In this document: piece by piece, positions 1 to 9,180 of the stretch
Layout: each line of letters opens with the position of its first letter
Position numbering within the stretch: the stretch's first letter is position 1
NCBI GenBank assembly: GCA_025384855.1
Contig: JALAHT010000005.1
Span: forward strand, 248,001 to 312,000
Source: Luteirhabdus salina
GTDB lineage: Bacteria; Bacteroidota; Bacteroidia; Flavobacteriales; Flavobacteriaceae
DNA: 64,000 nt
Direction: 5' to 3'
The notes under the pieces: model-generated
The model's database searches: none
What the model was told of the DNA's origin: nothing
Seen by the model: the letters and a program-made list of their open reading frames with translations, nothing else
Made by a program: the position numbers and the translations under genes

Positions 1-10
1 ATAGTTAACT

Positions 11-31
11 ACTAAAGACTAAAGACTAAAG
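11..31. repeat. heptamer tandem repeat (actaaag x3)
   Basis: Three perfect copies of the 7-mer actaaag, ending 2 bases before the stop codon of the heme A synthase gene (read on the minus strand). It is one of a series of 7-nt periodic tracts in the gaps of this window. Confidence 0.85.
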
Positions 32-32
32 T

Positions 33-1052
33 CTACTTACTAAATCGATGCAACGTAAACGTCATTCCTGCTAATAGGAAAAATGCCACTACCTGATGAA
101 GTACGCCCAACCAAACCGGAACTTGTAGTAATAACGTGAAAACACCAAGTGCAAATTGTACGATAACTAATACTACTAATACCTGAACGGCTTTTTTCTG
201 TAATGTGGTTCTGACTAACTTTCGAGAGCGATACCAGATAATTCCGATTAAGGCAACCACCACATAGGCTAAATATCGATGCACGAACTGTACGCCGCTT
301 TTTCCCTCTACAAAATTTTTCCACGTAGGTTGTTGTTCGATAAATACGGTTTCGTGTACCCATTCGCCATCGCTCATCTTAGGCCAATGGTTATGCAGCC
401 AGCCTGCATCCAATCCCGCTACAAAGGCTCCCCAAATAATCTGAATGATTAGAACCACCATTCCAATTCTGACCAAATTTCGGAATTGGGTATCGATTTC
501 CTTTTTTATAGGGTACATAAGGTCTAATGCCACCCAAAGACAGTAGGCAAAGGTGATAAAGGCTGTGGTGAGGTGCATGGCCAGTCGATAGTGACTAACA
601 TCGGGTCGGTCTACCAAGCCACTTTTCACCATATACCACCCTAAAAACCCTTGGAAACCACCTAAAATTAATAGTATGACACTCTTTTTGATAGTAGGTT
701 TGCTCAGTTGCTTGGTGAATAGGAAATATAAAAATGGAATGATAAATACTACCCCAATAAAGCGACCGATAACACGGTGTAGCCATTCCCAGAAATAAAT
801 ATCCTTAAATTCTTCTAACCCGAAATGGGAATTCAACTTCTGATATTCTGGGTATTGTTTGTAAAGGTCAAAGGCTTCCTGCCACTCCACATCATTCATC
901 GGAGGAATGGTTCCAGAAATCAATTTATAGTTAGAAATCGATAGCCCCGAATGGGTTAATCGCGTAATGCCACCTACAATCACCATGATGAAAATAAGCG
1001 TACAGCCGGTTAACAGCCAGTAAATAACCTTTCTGTTGTCTTTCTTTTTCAT
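33..1052 (-). CDS. ctaA: Heme A synthase, COX15/CtaA family
   Basis: Integral membrane enzyme that oxidises the C8 methyl of heme O to a formyl group, giving heme A for aa3-type cytochrome oxidase. The 339-residue protein has about eight hydrophobic segments. It shows the family's conserved histidines in WLHRVIGR (about residue 91), MHLTTAF (about 159), VHRYLAY (about 258) and LHQVVAF (about 320), which ligate heme in the two four-helix halves. The length is normal for the family and the ATG start is clear. It stands alone on the minus strand, and both flanks are short tandem repeats. The family call is strong; the symbol follows common usage. Confidence 0.93.
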   Translation of the reverse strand: MKKKDNRKVIYWLLTGCTLIFIMVIVGGITRLTHSGLSISNYKLISGTIPPMNDVEWQEAFDLYKQYPEYQKLNSHFGLEEFKDIYFWEWLHRVIGRFIGVVFIIPFLYFLFTKQLSKPTIKKSVILLILGGFQGFLGWYMVKSGLVDRPDVSHYRLAMHLTTAFITFAYCLWVALDLMYPIKKEIDTQFRNLVRIGMVVLIIQIIWGAFVAGLDAGWLHNHWPKMSDGEWVHETVFIEQQPTWKNFVEGKSGVQFVHRYLAYVVVALIGIIWYRSRKLVRTTLQKKAVQVLVVLVIVQFALGVFTLLLQVPVWLGVLHQVVAFFLLAGMTFTLHRFSK

Positions 1053-1061
1053 TTTTTAAAA

Positions 1062-1109
1062 GAATAAAAGAATCAAAGAATCAAAGAATCAAAGAATCAA
1101 AGGATCAAA
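1062..1109. repeat. octamer tandem repeat (gaatcaaa, 6 units)
   Basis: Six 8-nt units, four of them exactly gaatcaaa; the first (gaataaaa) and last (ggatcaaa) have drifted. It lies between the start of the heme A synthase gene and the end of the four-helix-bundle gene, where it would form part of the latter's 3' untranslated region. Confidence 0.85.
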
Positions 1110-1129
1110 GTTTATGAGAATTGTAAAAT

Positions 1130-1498
1130 TCATTGATTTTTAATTTTTCGAATGTAACTCGAAAGCATTCGTTCAACTTCACGAGTATCTTCATATATCT
1201 TTAAAAATTTTTCTTCACCTATAAATTTAGGGTTAAAGGCAATTTCCCACTGCGTTTGAAATTCAAATAGGGAGCTCATTGCGATATTCAGAAATCTAAG
1301 AAAATCTTGCTTCCCCTCACGCCCATATCCTTCTGCAATATTACTTGGAACTGATACAATCGATCGTTTCAATTGGGATGAAAGACCGAAAGTTTCTTCC
1401 GCAGGAAACGTACCGATATGAGAATAAACTTCAGTTACTAAGTCCAATGATTTCTGCCAAATTTTCAATTTTCGATACGTATGCTTTGGTATTTCCAT
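1130..1498 (-). CDS. Four-helix bundle protein (23S rRNA intervening-sequence protein family)
   Basis: A 122-residue protein of the S23/IVP family, with the typical opening KLKIWQKSLDLVTEVY and the central QLKRSIVSVPSNIAEGYGR signature. The family forms small four-helix bundles, first noticed as ORFs inside intervening sequences of 23S rRNA genes. In Bacteroidota they are also common as free-standing genes of unknown role. No rRNA sequence is visible nearby, so this is a stand-alone copy. It sits between two 8-nt tandem-repeat tracts. Family membership is clear; the function is unknown. Confidence 0.85.
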   Translation of the reverse strand: MEIPKHTYRKLKIWQKSLDLVTEVYSHIGTFPAEETFGLSSQLKRSIVSVPSNIAEGYGREGKQDFLRFLNIAMSSLFEFQTQWEIAFNPKFIGEEKFLKIYEDTREVERMLSSYIRKIKNQ

Positions 1499-1515
1499 AA
1501 TACTTCAAACCTTTA

Positions 1516-1675
1516 AACTCTGCAACTCTGCAACTCTGCAACTCTGCAACTCTGCAACTCTGCAACTCTGCAACTCTGCAACTCTGCAACTCTGCAACTC
1601 TGCAACTCTGCAACTCTGCAACTCTGCAACTCTGCAACTCTGCAACTCTGCAACTCTGCAACTCCGCAACTCTGT
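1516..1675. repeat. octamer tandem repeat (aactctgc, 20 units)
   Basis: Exactly twenty 8-nt units (160 bp) of aactctgc, nearly perfect; only the last two drift (aactccgc, aactctgt). On the minus strand the tract begins in the stop codon of the CCA-adding enzyme gene. Because 8 is not a multiple of 3, it reads as a spurious repeated peptide in one frame. Such a long pure tract should vary in copy number between strains. Confidence 0.95.
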
Positions 1676-3096
1676 TACTCCACAACTTTTTCCAACCCCA
1701 AACCTTCACCTTTCTCCAGCATAAATTTTCGAGCAGCTTCATAATCATTCGGAATGTCGCCCTCCAAGATTGCTTCCTTAATTGCATCCTTTATGATGCC
1801 GACTTCACGGGATGGTTTCAACCCAAAGGTTGTCATAATTTCTTCCCCACTTACCGGTGGTTGGAAGTTTCGAACATGGTCGCGTTCTTCCACCTCTTCA
1901 ATCTTATCGCGTACTTTCTGAAAGTTGCGAAGGTATTTCTTAAACTTTTTTGGATTCTTGGTGGTGATATCCGCTTCACATAAAGTCATCAAATCCTCAA
2001 TATCATCACCTGCATCAAAAATCAATCTACGAACAGCACTATCGGTTACGTCGCCTACAACGGCTATCGGCCTAGAACTCATACGGACCAGCTTCTGCAC
2101 ATATTTCATCTTATCGTTCAACGGCATCTTCAACCGCTTGAACAATTTATACACCATCTTAGACCCTTTGAATTCATGCCCGTGAAAGGTCCAACCAATT
2201 TTTTTATCAAATCGCTTTGTCGGAGCCTTTCCAATATCATGTAACAACGCGGCCCAACGGAGCCATAGGTCGTTGGTGACTTCCGAAATATTATCGACTA
2301 CTTCGAGGGTATGCCAGAAATTATCTTTGTGACGTTGCCCTTCAATCTCTTCGATTCCCTTTAGCGCTACCAATTCTGGGAAGATAAACTTCAACAAACC
2401 GGTTTTGTTCAATAAAGCAAAGCCTTGGGACGGTTGAATTGTCAACATGATTTTGTTCACCTCATCCACAATCCGCTCGTTCGAAATAATCTTGATGCGC
2501 GCTGCATTTCTACGAATGGCGTCCAATGATTCTTTTTCAATGGTAAAGTTCAACTGTGTCGCAAACCGAATGGCGCGAAGCATCCGCAAGGGATCGTCGC
2601 TGTAGGTAATATCGGGATCCAACGGCGTTCGAATTATTTTTTTTTCCAAGTCCTGAACACCATCAAACGGATCCAAAAGCTCTCCAAAAGATTTTTCATT
2701 CAGACTTAACGCTAGGGCATTGATGGTAAAATCGCGACGATTTTGGTCATCCTCCAGTGTGCCATCTTCAACGATGGGCTTGCGACTATCACTTCGATAC
2801 GATTCCTTTCGAGCGCCGACAAATTCCAATTCTATCAAACCGCTCTTCAACATAGCAGTACCGAAATTCTTAAAGACAGAAACTTTCGGTTTTCCAGGAA
2901 GTAAACGAGCCACTTCATTTGCCAAGTCGATACCACTTCCAATAGTTACGATATCGATATCCTTGGGTTCGCCGCGTTTCAACAGATAATCGCGAACAAA
3001 TCCACCGATGACATAACTCTCCAATCCTAAATTTGAACTGGCTTTTGCAATGGTCTTGAAGATAGGGTGTGAAAGGGCGTTCGTATAACTGGGCAT
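1675..3096 (-). CDS. cca: CCA tRNA nucleotidyltransferase with HD domain
   Basis: Adds or repairs the 3' CCA end of tRNAs. The 473-residue protein has a class II nucleotidyltransferase head with GGFVRDYLL (about residue 31) and the catalytic DIDIV motif just after. These are followed by [11 protein letters not shown], the [19 protein letters not shown]-binding signature, and a C-terminal HD phosphohydrolase domain with LLHDIGK (about residue 285). All key residues look intact. A poly(A) polymerase of the same superfamily is the alternative, but in this phylum the HD-containing form is normally the CCA enzyme. The stop codon is the first unit of the adjacent octamer tract. The threonylcarbamoyl-AMP synthase gene lies 38 bp upstream, so two tRNA-maturation genes are neighbours. 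Confidence 0.92.
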   Translation of the reverse strand: MPSYTNALSHPIFKTIAKASSNLGLESYVIGGFVRDYLLKRGEPKDIDIVTIGSGIDLANEVARLLPGKPKVSVFKNFGTAMLKSGLIELEFVGARKESYRSDSRKPIVEDGTLEDDQNRRDFTINALALSLNEKSFGELLDPFDGVQDLEKKIIRTPLDPDITYSDDPLRMLRAIRFATQLNFTIEKESLDAIRRNAARIKIISNERIVDEVNKIMLTIQPSQGFALLNKTGLLKFIFPELVALKGIEEIEGQRHKDNFWHTLEVVDNISEVTNDLWLRWAALLHDIGKAPTKRFDKKIGWTFHGHEFKGSKMVYKLFKRLKMPLNDKMKYVQKLVRMSSRPIAVVGDVTDSAVRRLIFDAGDDIEDLMTLCEADITTKNPKKFKKYLRNFQKVRDKIEEVEERDHVRNFQPPVSGEEIMTTFGLKPSREVGIIKDAIKEAILEGDIPNDYEAARKFMLEKGEGLGLEKVVE

Positions 3097-3134
3097 CGTT
3101 TTTTGAAAATTTCAAAAGAAGGGTAGAAGCGCGT

Positions 3135-3695
3135 TTAGTTGCGAATTACCTGAACGGTACCATCATTTTTTAGCTTGATGATCGCCGAGGGTTTTCCTCC
3201 CTTTTTTTGCTGTTGCAAAGGTACGACATAGTCGACGCCCTCCAAAATGGAAGATGATATTTCAGCAAAGGAATTTGGTGTAGGTTCACCGCTTAAGTTG
3301 GCTGAAGTGGAAACGATCGGTTTTCTGAATTTCCGAACCAATTGCTTACAAAACGGATGTTTCGTCACTCGAATTCCCAACGAATTATCGGAAGCGATTA
3401 AATTTTCCGCTATACGAATAGGATCGTCATAGATTACCGTCGTAGGTCGTTCGGCGTACTTTAAAATATCATAGGCAACCTCGGGTACCGCTTCAACAAA
3501 CTGATTCAGCATCTTAAAATCTGAAACCAAGCAGATAAGCGATTTACTGTCGGACCGTTTTTTTAAGTCGAATACTTTTTGAATAGCCTGTGGATTGGTG
3601 GCATCGCAGCCAATGCCCCAAACGGTGTCGGTAGGGTACAGGATAATGCCTCCTTTTTTTAAAACCGCTAATGCTTCGTTTATGGTTTCTTTCAT
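3135..3695 (-). CDS. tsaC: L-threonylcarbamoyladenylate synthase (TsaC/Sua5/YrdC)
   Basis: Makes threonylcarbamoyl-AMP from threonine, bicarbonate and ATP for the t6A modification at position 37 of ANN-decoding tRNAs. The 186 residues form a single YrdC domain. Signatures are GGIILYPTDTVWGIGCDA near the N-terminus, KKRSDSKSLICLV around residue 47, and KPIVSTSANLSGEPTP around residue 125. It lacks the extra Sua5 C-terminal domain, so it is the short TsaC form. Its start codon overlaps the stop of the upstream pyruvyltransferase gene by one base, so the two are probably co-transcribed. Confidence 0.93.
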   Translation of the reverse strand: MKETINEALAVLKKGGIILYPTDTVWGIGCDATNPQAIQKVFDLKKRSDSKSLICLVSDFKMLNQFVEAVPEVAYDILKYAERPTTVIYDDPIRIAENLIASDNSLGIRVTKHPFCKQLVRKFRKPIVSTSANLSGEPTPNSFAEISSSILEGVDYVVPLQQQKKGGKPSAIIKLKNDGTVQVIRN

Positions 3696-4609
3696 TACAG
3701 ATTTAAATAATTGACTACTTTCTCGTGATAATCTCTGTTCAACATCCTGCTTTCTTCCAATACACCATCGAAGGCTATGGCTTCGGAAAGCTTTTCCTCG
3801 AAGGTTTCAAAGGTAGCCACAATGGGTTGGTATTTAAAATCGAAAAATTTTGAAGTCGTCGGAATGGCAATGGTTTTTCTACCTAATAAAATGGCCCAAA
3901 AGATAGCGTGATAGCTATTGGAAACGATGGTTTCAGACTTGCCGATCATTTCGACCATTTCATCCAAACTACTCGTATTTGATGTTACGGGATATTTTGA
4001 AAGCTTTTTTACCAATTCTTGATTCTTAATTGAGTTATGGTTAAAAATGATACCGACTTCTTGCTCGGCTGTAAAGGATTTGTCGAAGATTTCATGCATA
4101 CAGCTTACACAGGGAACGTATTCATTATTCATGCTATAATCGCGCGTACCGACCAATCCAAATTTTGAAACATCCACATTGTAGCTTGAAACCGATTGCC
4201 ATTGCGATCGATCGGTTTCATTATGGCCAGCACCCCAAACTACTATTTTCTTACCCTTTTCAGCCAAGGCTTCGAATAGTTCGAGCTGCTTGGCAAAGTG
4301 ACGAAGGTTAAACAGGCCACCACCACCGATTATGAGGGCATTATTCGAAACTTCTGCTGCCCATTGGTCGCGCGTAACCTTGCTTGTCACTCGATAATCG
4401 GAAATGTTTAGTTCCTTTCCCTTTAACTCGGAAAAGTAATGATGTGGGCCACAGTAATAGTCGCCAACATTATTAGGATTCACCACATGAACGTTCCGAA
4501 CCCCATCATTTTTTTGAGGGGTTGCCAACACCTTATCGGTAACATATTGTTTTCGTCTGTCGCTATCGATTACCGGGAAAACACTTCCCAAGACCTTTTT
4601 AATGCTCAT
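3695..4609 (-). CDS. Polysaccharide pyruvyltransferase family protein
   Basis: Probably transfers a pyruvyl ketal from phosphoenolpyruvate onto a surface sugar. The 304-residue protein has the family's glycine-rich NNALIIGGGGLFNL segment (about residue 91). It also has the C-terminal VSNSYHAIFWAILLGRKTIAIP motif (about residue 235), where the His is the conserved catalytic-region residue of CsaB-like enzymes. It opens the glycan cluster on its side, diverging from the GT2 gene at 4678, and its stop overlaps tsaC by one base. The acceptor sugar cannot be told from sequence. Confidence 0.85.
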   Translation of the reverse strand: MSIKKVLGSVFPVIDSDRRKQYVTDKVLATPQKNDGVRNVHVVNPNNVGDYYCGPHHYFSELKGKELNISDYRVTSKVTRDQWAAEVSNNALIIGGGGLFNLRHFAKQLELFEALAEKGKKIVVWGAGHNETDRSQWQSVSSYNVDVSKFGLVGTRDYSMNNEYVPCVSCMHEIFDKSFTAEQEVGIIFNHNSIKNQELVKKLSKYPVTSNTSSLDEMVEMIGKSETIVSNSYHAIFWAILLGRKTIAIPTTSKFFDFKYQPIVATFETFEEKLSEAIAFDGVLEESRMLNRDYHEKVVNYLNL

Positions 4610-4677
4610 ATCCTAAATTAGAAAAGTAATATACATTAAATTGCGCTTTCAGAAGAACCTTTTTGAAGCGATTCCCT

Positions 4678-5463
4678 ATGAAAACCGCCTTATTGGTATC
4701 GACTTATAATTGGCCAGAAGCCTTGAACCTGTTGTTTAAGAGTTTATTGCGACAATCGGAACTCCCGGACGAGTTTTTGATTGCCGACGATGGTTCCAAG
4801 CCTGAAACGACCGACCTTATAGAGGGCTTCAGAAAACAGACCGACATGGAAATTGTTCATGTCTGGCACGAAGATGAAGGTTTCAAAAGGTCCGAAATTT
4901 TAAACAAAACGATTGCACAATCAAAGGCCGCCTATATCATTCAGACCGATGGCGATTGTATTCTTCATAAACACTTCATTAAGGATCATAAAGCCTTTGC
5001 GAAAAGAGGTCAGTATCTATTTGGCAGTCGGGTGAATATTCTTGAGGAATACAGAGACGAACTGTTCGAAACCGAAAATATTTCCTTCAACATGTTTTCA
5101 AAGGGAATTAAAAATCGAACGCGTACGCTTCACATTCCACTGTTAAGCAATTTGTATTCACCACAAACCGAACTATCGAAAAAACTGCGAGGCTGTAATG
5201 TTTCCTTCTGGCGTGATGATTTTATTAAGGTGAATGGTTATAACGAAGCGATGACGGGCTGGGGAAGGGAAGATAGCGAACTGATTATCCGAATGATAAA
5301 TTCGGGGGTGAAGGGTAGACGGTTGCGCTATCGCGGTATTATCTTTCACATCTGGCATCCTGTTTCATCCAAGGACAATCTTGATTCAAATGAGGCGGTT
5401 CAGCAAAAGGCAATTGAAGAGAAGCTTACGCGATGCGAAGTAGGAATCGAGCAGTATCTTTAG
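4678..5463 (+). CDS. Family 2 glycosyltransferase
   Basis: GT-A fold glycosyltransferase. The N-terminus TALLVSTYNWPEALNLL is the nucleotide-binding start of the fold. FLIADDGSKPET (about residue 35) and QTDGDCILH (about residue 86) supply the acidic metal-binding residues, and GWGREDSELIIRM (about residue 198) matches the galactosyltransferase-like C-terminal region. I start it at the ATG at 4678 (261 residues); the in-frame TTG at 4663 would only add five residues. It converges on the transferase gene at 5460 with a 4-base overlap. The sugar donor and acceptor are unknown; context says LPS or surface glycan. Confidence 0.88.
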   Translation: MKTALLVSTYNWPEALNLLFKSLLRQSELPDEFLIADDGSKPETTDLIEGFRKQTDMEIVHVWHEDEGFKRSEILNKTIAQSKAAYIIQTDGDCILHKHFIKDHKAFAKRGQYLFGSRVNILEEYRDELFETENISFNMFSKGIKNRTRTLHIPLLSNLYSPQTELSKKLRGCNVSFWRDDFIKVNGYNEAMTGWGREDSELIIRMINSGVKGRRLRYRGIIFHIWHPVSSKDNLDSNEAVQQKAIEEKLTRCEVGIEQYL

Positions 5464-6596
5464 GATTCACCTTTCAAATAGGTTTCGATTTGTGAAACAG
5501 CGCGTTGTGAAGCGGTAGTTCCGGATTCTCGATAAATGTTTTCACTATCTAGTTCTTTCTGAATAGCCTTATATTTTCTTTCAAACGTTTCATTTGCAGA
5601 ATTCAGGGCTGCATTTAGTTGAGAAACATCTTCAATTACATCGCCTGCGCGCCAAAATCGGTAATTAGGATTCCCTTCATAAGCTGCATTATGGCTATTT
5701 ATGAAAATACAGGGTCGCGGCTTCATCATAAATTCAAACGATTGACTCGAAACATCTCCCAAATAAATGTCAGCGTTATTCAAATACACCATATCGACGC
5801 TAGCATCACTACCTAAGTCTACCAAAATATGTTCGTAAGATGCTAAATCTTCTAACACCTCATTCTTGTCCAATCCTCCACGTCGGTTAAAAAGATTGAT
5901 ATGTGGCGCAAAAATCAAATTAAATTCTTGGTGCTTCTTGAAGAAGTCGAGTATTTCACGACCGAAATCGTACCAAGAAGATAATCCTTTTGTAAAGTGA
6001 GGGTTATAAAGTACAGTAGGGTTTGAATTTTGAAATAACTGCTGTGGTTCTATATTGGCAACGGCCTCCTTTTTAAAATATCCCGTTACCTTGGTAGTTT
6101 TAGCTAATAAGTCACGATTTTTTAATTGGTCGAAATAAAACTGGCCAGGTATTAGCATAAGGTCGAAATCCTTGATGTCATTATGGTACACATAACCTCT
6201 TCCCGGAATGCCATGGGGTAATTTCAACAGTTTCGGCCATTTATTTTCGCCTCTAAACTTCAATGCTTTATGGTGGATAAATGACGTGAACACTAAAGCA
6301 TCAAAATTATTCATTAGGTAATGTCGATTCCATTTCATCCAAAACCCCTGACGAGGCCGATTTCGGTTTTTAAGGGAATCGGTTAATGCTCGAAACGGAT
6401 GGGTGCGTAATTCCTTAACGAGCACCTTATCGGCACCAAGACCTTTCAATCCTTTTTTCAAATAAAGATGGTCATCGGGAAAAGTGAGTATCTCAACATG
6501 GTGCTGTTGCGAAAGGGCAACTGCAACAGGAATGAAATGGTTTACGTGGTGAAGTTCATCCAAATAGAGAAAGCCAAACCTGAATTTTTGTGCCAT
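5460..6596 (-). CDS. CDP-glycerol glycerophosphotransferase-like transferase
   Basis: A 378-residue GT-B-type protein. The N-terminal FGFLYLDELHHVNHFIPVA looks like the first Rossmann half. The C-terminal half carries HINLFNRRGG and the motif NNADIYLGDVSSQSFEFMM (about residue 285), which matches the 'aD.litDySS..fe.l' signature of CDP-glycerol glycerophosphotransferase/TagB-like enzymes. These move a glycerol- or polyol-phosphate, or sometimes a sugar, onto a glycan. A second, more typical member lies at 7456. Relationship at the superfamily level is fairly clear; substrate is not. Confidence 0.65.
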   Translation of the reverse strand: MAQKFRFGFLYLDELHHVNHFIPVAVALSQQHHVEILTFPDDHLYLKKGLKGLGADKVLVKELRTHPFRALTDSLKNRNRPRQGFWMKWNRHYLMNNFDALVFTSFIHHKALKFRGENKWPKLLKLPHGIPGRGYVYHNDIKDFDLMLIPGQFYFDQLKNRDLLAKTTKVTGYFKKEAVANIEPQQLFQNSNPTVLYNPHFTKGLSSWYDFGREILDFFKKHQEFNLIFAPHINLFNRRGGLDKNEVLEDLASYEHILVDLGSDASVDMVYLNNADIYLGDVSSQSFEFMMKPRPCIFINSHNAAYEGNPNYRFWRAGDVIEDVSQLNAALNSANETFERKYKAIQKELDSENIYRESGTTASQRAVSQIETYLKGES

Positions 6597-6684
6597 AGGA
6601 AAAATATCTGCGCTCCAAAGGTAAAATAATTGGAGGGTTTATGACCAAATTGTAAAGCATGAGGTTCGGGAGCATTTTAATTTC

Positions 6685-6693
6685 TATTTTTGC
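6685..6693 (+). promoter_or_regulatory. -7 promoter box (tatttttgc)
   Basis: Matches the Bacteroidota -7 consensus TAnnTTTG, 24 bases upstream of the TTG start of the LPS kinase gene. It lies in a 121-bp gap between divergent genes. Confidence 0.55.
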
Positions 6694-6717
6694 GAAACGA
6701 TCGAAACCGTAACATCC

Positions 6718-7455
6718 TTGAAGAAATTTATCCCAGAAATAGAAACCCTTATTGCGACCCACAGTTTAAAGAAACGAGGGAAAACACTTCAAGACCGACG
6801 AAACCTGATTACCCGTCACACACTTTTCGATGGGACCGAAATCGTGATAAAGTCGTTTAAAATTCCGAATCTCATCAATAAGATCGCGTATCGCTATTTT
6901 CGGAAAAGCAAGGCACGACGTTCGTACGAACATGCTCAAAAACTTCAGGAAGTTGGCATCGGTACGCCAAAGCCCATGTATTATAAGGAAGAATTTGACG
7001 TTGTCGGACTCACCCATAGTTATTATGTCTGTAGGTTTATCAAGGCCGATTATACCTATCGCGATTTGGTGGAAGAACATGAGCTCCCAGATCATGAAAA
7101 GATATTGCGGCAATTTGTTCATTTTACCCATAGCCTTCACGAGAACGATATTCTTTTTAAAGATCATTCCCCGGGAAATACATTGATAGAAAAGCAAGGT
7201 GATAACTACCATTTTTACTTGGTCGATATTAACCGCATGGAGTTTAAGACACTTTCCTTTGAAGAACGCATCAAGAATTTTAGTCGATTAACGCCCCATA
7301 AGAAAATGGTTGCCACCATGAGTGATGAGTATGCAAAAATTACTGGCGAATCCTATGAAAAAGTCTTTGGGTTGATGTGGAAACTGACTTCAAAATTTCA
7401 GGAGAAATACTACCGCAAGATTCGTTGGAAGAAGAAGTTGGGGTTGAAGAAATAA
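6718..7455 (+). CDS. Lipopolysaccharide kinase, Kdo/WaaP (InaA) family
   Basis: Protein-kinase-like enzyme that probably phosphorylates a Kdo or heptose of the lipid A core. It has 245 residues. The catalytic loop FKDHSPGNTLI (about residue 143) gives the Asp and Asn of the kinase fold, and LVDINRM (about residue 163) is the metal-binding Asp. The basic N-terminal half contains IVIKSFKIP, with the probable ATP-binding Lys. No ATG is available near the 5' end: the frame is open from a TTG at 6718, and the promoter box at 6685 fits that start. Phosphate on the core is expected to stabilise the outer membrane through cation bridges. Confidence 0.8.
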   Translation: MKKFIPEIETLIATHSLKKRGKTLQDRRNLITRHTLFDGTEIVIKSFKIPNLINKIAYRYFRKSKARRSYEHAQKLQEVGIGTPKPMYYKEEFDVVGLTHSYYVCRFIKADYTYRDLVEEHELPDHEKILRQFVHFTHSLHENDILFKDHSPGNTLIEKQGDNYHFYLVDINRMEFKTLSFEERIKNFSRLTPHKKMVATMSDEYAKITGESYEKVFGLMWKLTSKFQEKYYRKIRWKKKLGLKK

Positions 7456-8496
7456 TTACGATTTTCTATCGAAAAGCTTGTTGATTTTATACTTCCGGAA
7501 TAGTGACAATTTTCTTTTTTCCGGAACGCCATGGTCTGAAATATACTGCTTAATGGATGCTACCATACGTTCGGCCGATTTTCCATCGGAATACGGATGA
7601 TATTCTGCAATTACCTCCGCGCGTTGTTCCGCAAAGGGATCTTTCGAAAGATTTTGCTGAACGGCTTCCCCTAATTTTCCTTTTTCAGTGAGGTCCTGCC
7701 AGCGAATGTTCCCTGAAATATTGCCAAAGGTTATAACAGGTTTATCGAGCAATAGAAATTCATAAATAACCGAAGAAGTATCGCTAATCAATAGATCGGC
7801 CATCACAAATTGCTTGATAATCCCACGTTCTTCCTTGAAGTACACATTTGGGTAGGTATCAGCTAAGTTTTTGTATTTTTTGATGAAGGCAGCATCCATC
7901 AAATCGTGAAATTTGATGTGGATCACATAATCGCGATCCTTCGCCAAGGCTTCAATTTCTGGAAACAATGCTTCCGCCGATGTAAGTGAAGGAGAGAACG
8001 TTGGTGCATACAATATCAAATGCTTCGCCTTGTGTTTTTCTAGTAGTTGTTTCTTTTCTGAAAGAATGGCTTCTTCATTTTCAGTATAGGCGTCCAGTTT
8101 CGACCAACCGGTTTCAATAACGTCAAAATTCTTGAAACGTTCCTTCAGTTTGTTGAAGCCATGTGTAAAATACGGTCCCTGCGTAAGGTATAAGTCGAAA
8201 TAATGCCGAATATGAAAATGTCCTTTTTTCTCACCTGCCAAGCCGTGAAAGATCTGTACCTTCAGTCCGCGTAGGTAGTAGGGCACTTCATTTCCCGGAC
8301 AGATAATCGCATCGGGTTTGTAGGCTTCAACCTCAGCGATGCTTTGCGTGACAGGGACACCTTCAAAAGGGAATAGTTCCTGAAGTTTTGGTCGGATATA
8401 CCACAAAAAATCATCACCTTCTTCTTTCAACACCTTCATGATGGGCTTCATAATCTCGAAGGCATAGGCATTTTGACAGAAGAGGACTGCTTTCAT
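7456..8496 (-). CDS. CDP-glycerol glycerophosphotransferase family protein
   Basis: A 346-residue GT-B-type transferase. The signature is ADLLISDTSSVIYEFLLLDK (about residue 238), with HIKFHDL (about residue 199) upstream, as in TagB/TagF/SpsB-like enzymes that use CDP-glycerol or a related CDP-polyol. RGLKVQIFHGLAGEK (about residue 78) matches the conserved 'HG...' acceptor-side motif. It lies 3 bp downstream of the nucleotidyltransferase gene at 8500, which could make an activated donor. Together with the relative at 5460 this suggests a phosphodiester-linked decoration of the surface glycan. The donor identity is an inference. Confidence 0.82.
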   Translation of the reverse strand: MKAVLFCQNAYAFEIMKPIMKVLKEEGDDFLWYIRPKLQELFPFEGVPVTQSIAEVEAYKPDAIICPGNEVPYYLRGLKVQIFHGLAGEKKGHFHIRHYFDLYLTQGPYFTHGFNKLKERFKNFDVIETGWSKLDAYTENEEAILSEKKQLLEKHKAKHLILYAPTFSPSLTSAEALFPEIEALAKDRDYVIHIKFHDLMDAAFIKKYKNLADTYPNVYFKEERGIIKQFVMADLLISDTSSVIYEFLLLDKPVITFGNISGNIRWQDLTEKGKLGEAVQQNLSKDPFAEQRAEVIAEYHPYSDGKSAERMVASIKQYISDHGVPEKRKLSLFRKYKINKLFDRKS

Positions 8497-8499
8497 TTT

Positions 8500-9180
8500 C
8501 TATAAAAATTTATTCACGTTTTCCAGGTCTTCACGAAAATCGATTTCCATACAATTGAACTTGGAAATATCGACTGCCTTCACTTTTGCGTTATCTTTTT
8601 CAATCATCAATTCTATGCCACGCTCGAAATAATCCTGTTCTTCACATTCATCCAAACGAGCGATAAAGGCATCTAGATCGTTCTTCGAAACAAAGTTTAC
8701 CCCAACTGCTTCGCCCAAGCCATTTTCAACCGTTTTTGAAAGTTGATCGACGACACCTTCCTTCAAGGTATATTTAACTTCTTCTTCACCTACCTGATTG
8801 GTATTCACCGCTACGAAAGAAGTATCCTCTTCCAGATGTGGCATAAGGTCTTCCAATAGTTGTCCATCGAAAACCACATCGCCATTAAACCATAGCACGC
8901 TTTCCCCTTTACATTTCCGAAGGGCGCGTACCAAGCTTTTGGAGGTATTGGTGGTATCGAAATAGGGATTGTAGATATAGGCTAGTTGCGGAAAACTTTC
9001 CATGATGCTGTTCTTCTTGAAACCCACTACTACGTATATATCGTGTTCTGAAAAATAGGTGTCTATATTTTCTACCATCATTTGCATGATGCTCTTTCCG
9101 TTTTTTAGCGGCGTAAGAGGTTTAGGAAAGGGATTACCGAGCCGAGACCCGATGCCTGCGGCGAGGATTACTATTTTCAT
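8500..9180 (-). CDS. Sugar/choline-phosphate-type nucleotidyltransferase
   Basis: Nucleotidyltransferase of the GT-A-like NTP transferase fold. The N-terminus IVILAAGIGSRLG with FPKPLTPL is the nucleotide-binding signature, and WFNGDVVFD (about residue 97) holds a metal-binding Asp. At 226 residues without a left-handed helix it is the size of LicC/phosphocholine or polyol-phosphate cytidylyltransferases rather than of GlmU-type enzymes. It overlaps the upstream GT9-GT2 gene by 4 bases and is followed after 3 bp by a CDP-glycerol-type transferase. The simplest reading is that it activates the donor for that enzyme. Confidence 0.8.
   Translation of the reverse strand: MKIVILAAGIGSRLGNPFPKPLTPLKNGKSIMQMMVENIDTYFSEHDIYVVVGFKKNSIMESFPQLAYIYNPYFDTTNTSKSLVRALRKCKGESVLWFNGDVVFDGQLLEDLMPHLEEDTSFVAVNTNQVGEEEVKYTLKEGVVDQLSKTVENGLGEAVGVNFVSKNDLDAFIARLDECEEQDYFERGIELMIEKDNAKVKAVDISKFNCMEIDFREDLENVNKFL

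Noticed and set aside
1130-1498. A 23S rRNA gene with an intervening sequence
   Set aside because: The protein family can occur inside 23S rRNA, but the flanks here are protein genes and simple repeats with no rRNA sequence.
1431-1787. A 118-codon minus-strand ORF with the peptide RVAELQSC repeated many times
   Set aside because: It is only a translation of the 8-nt tandem repeat (24 nt make 8 codons) and overlaps the cca 3' end and the four-helix-bundle start; no start signal or conserved domain.
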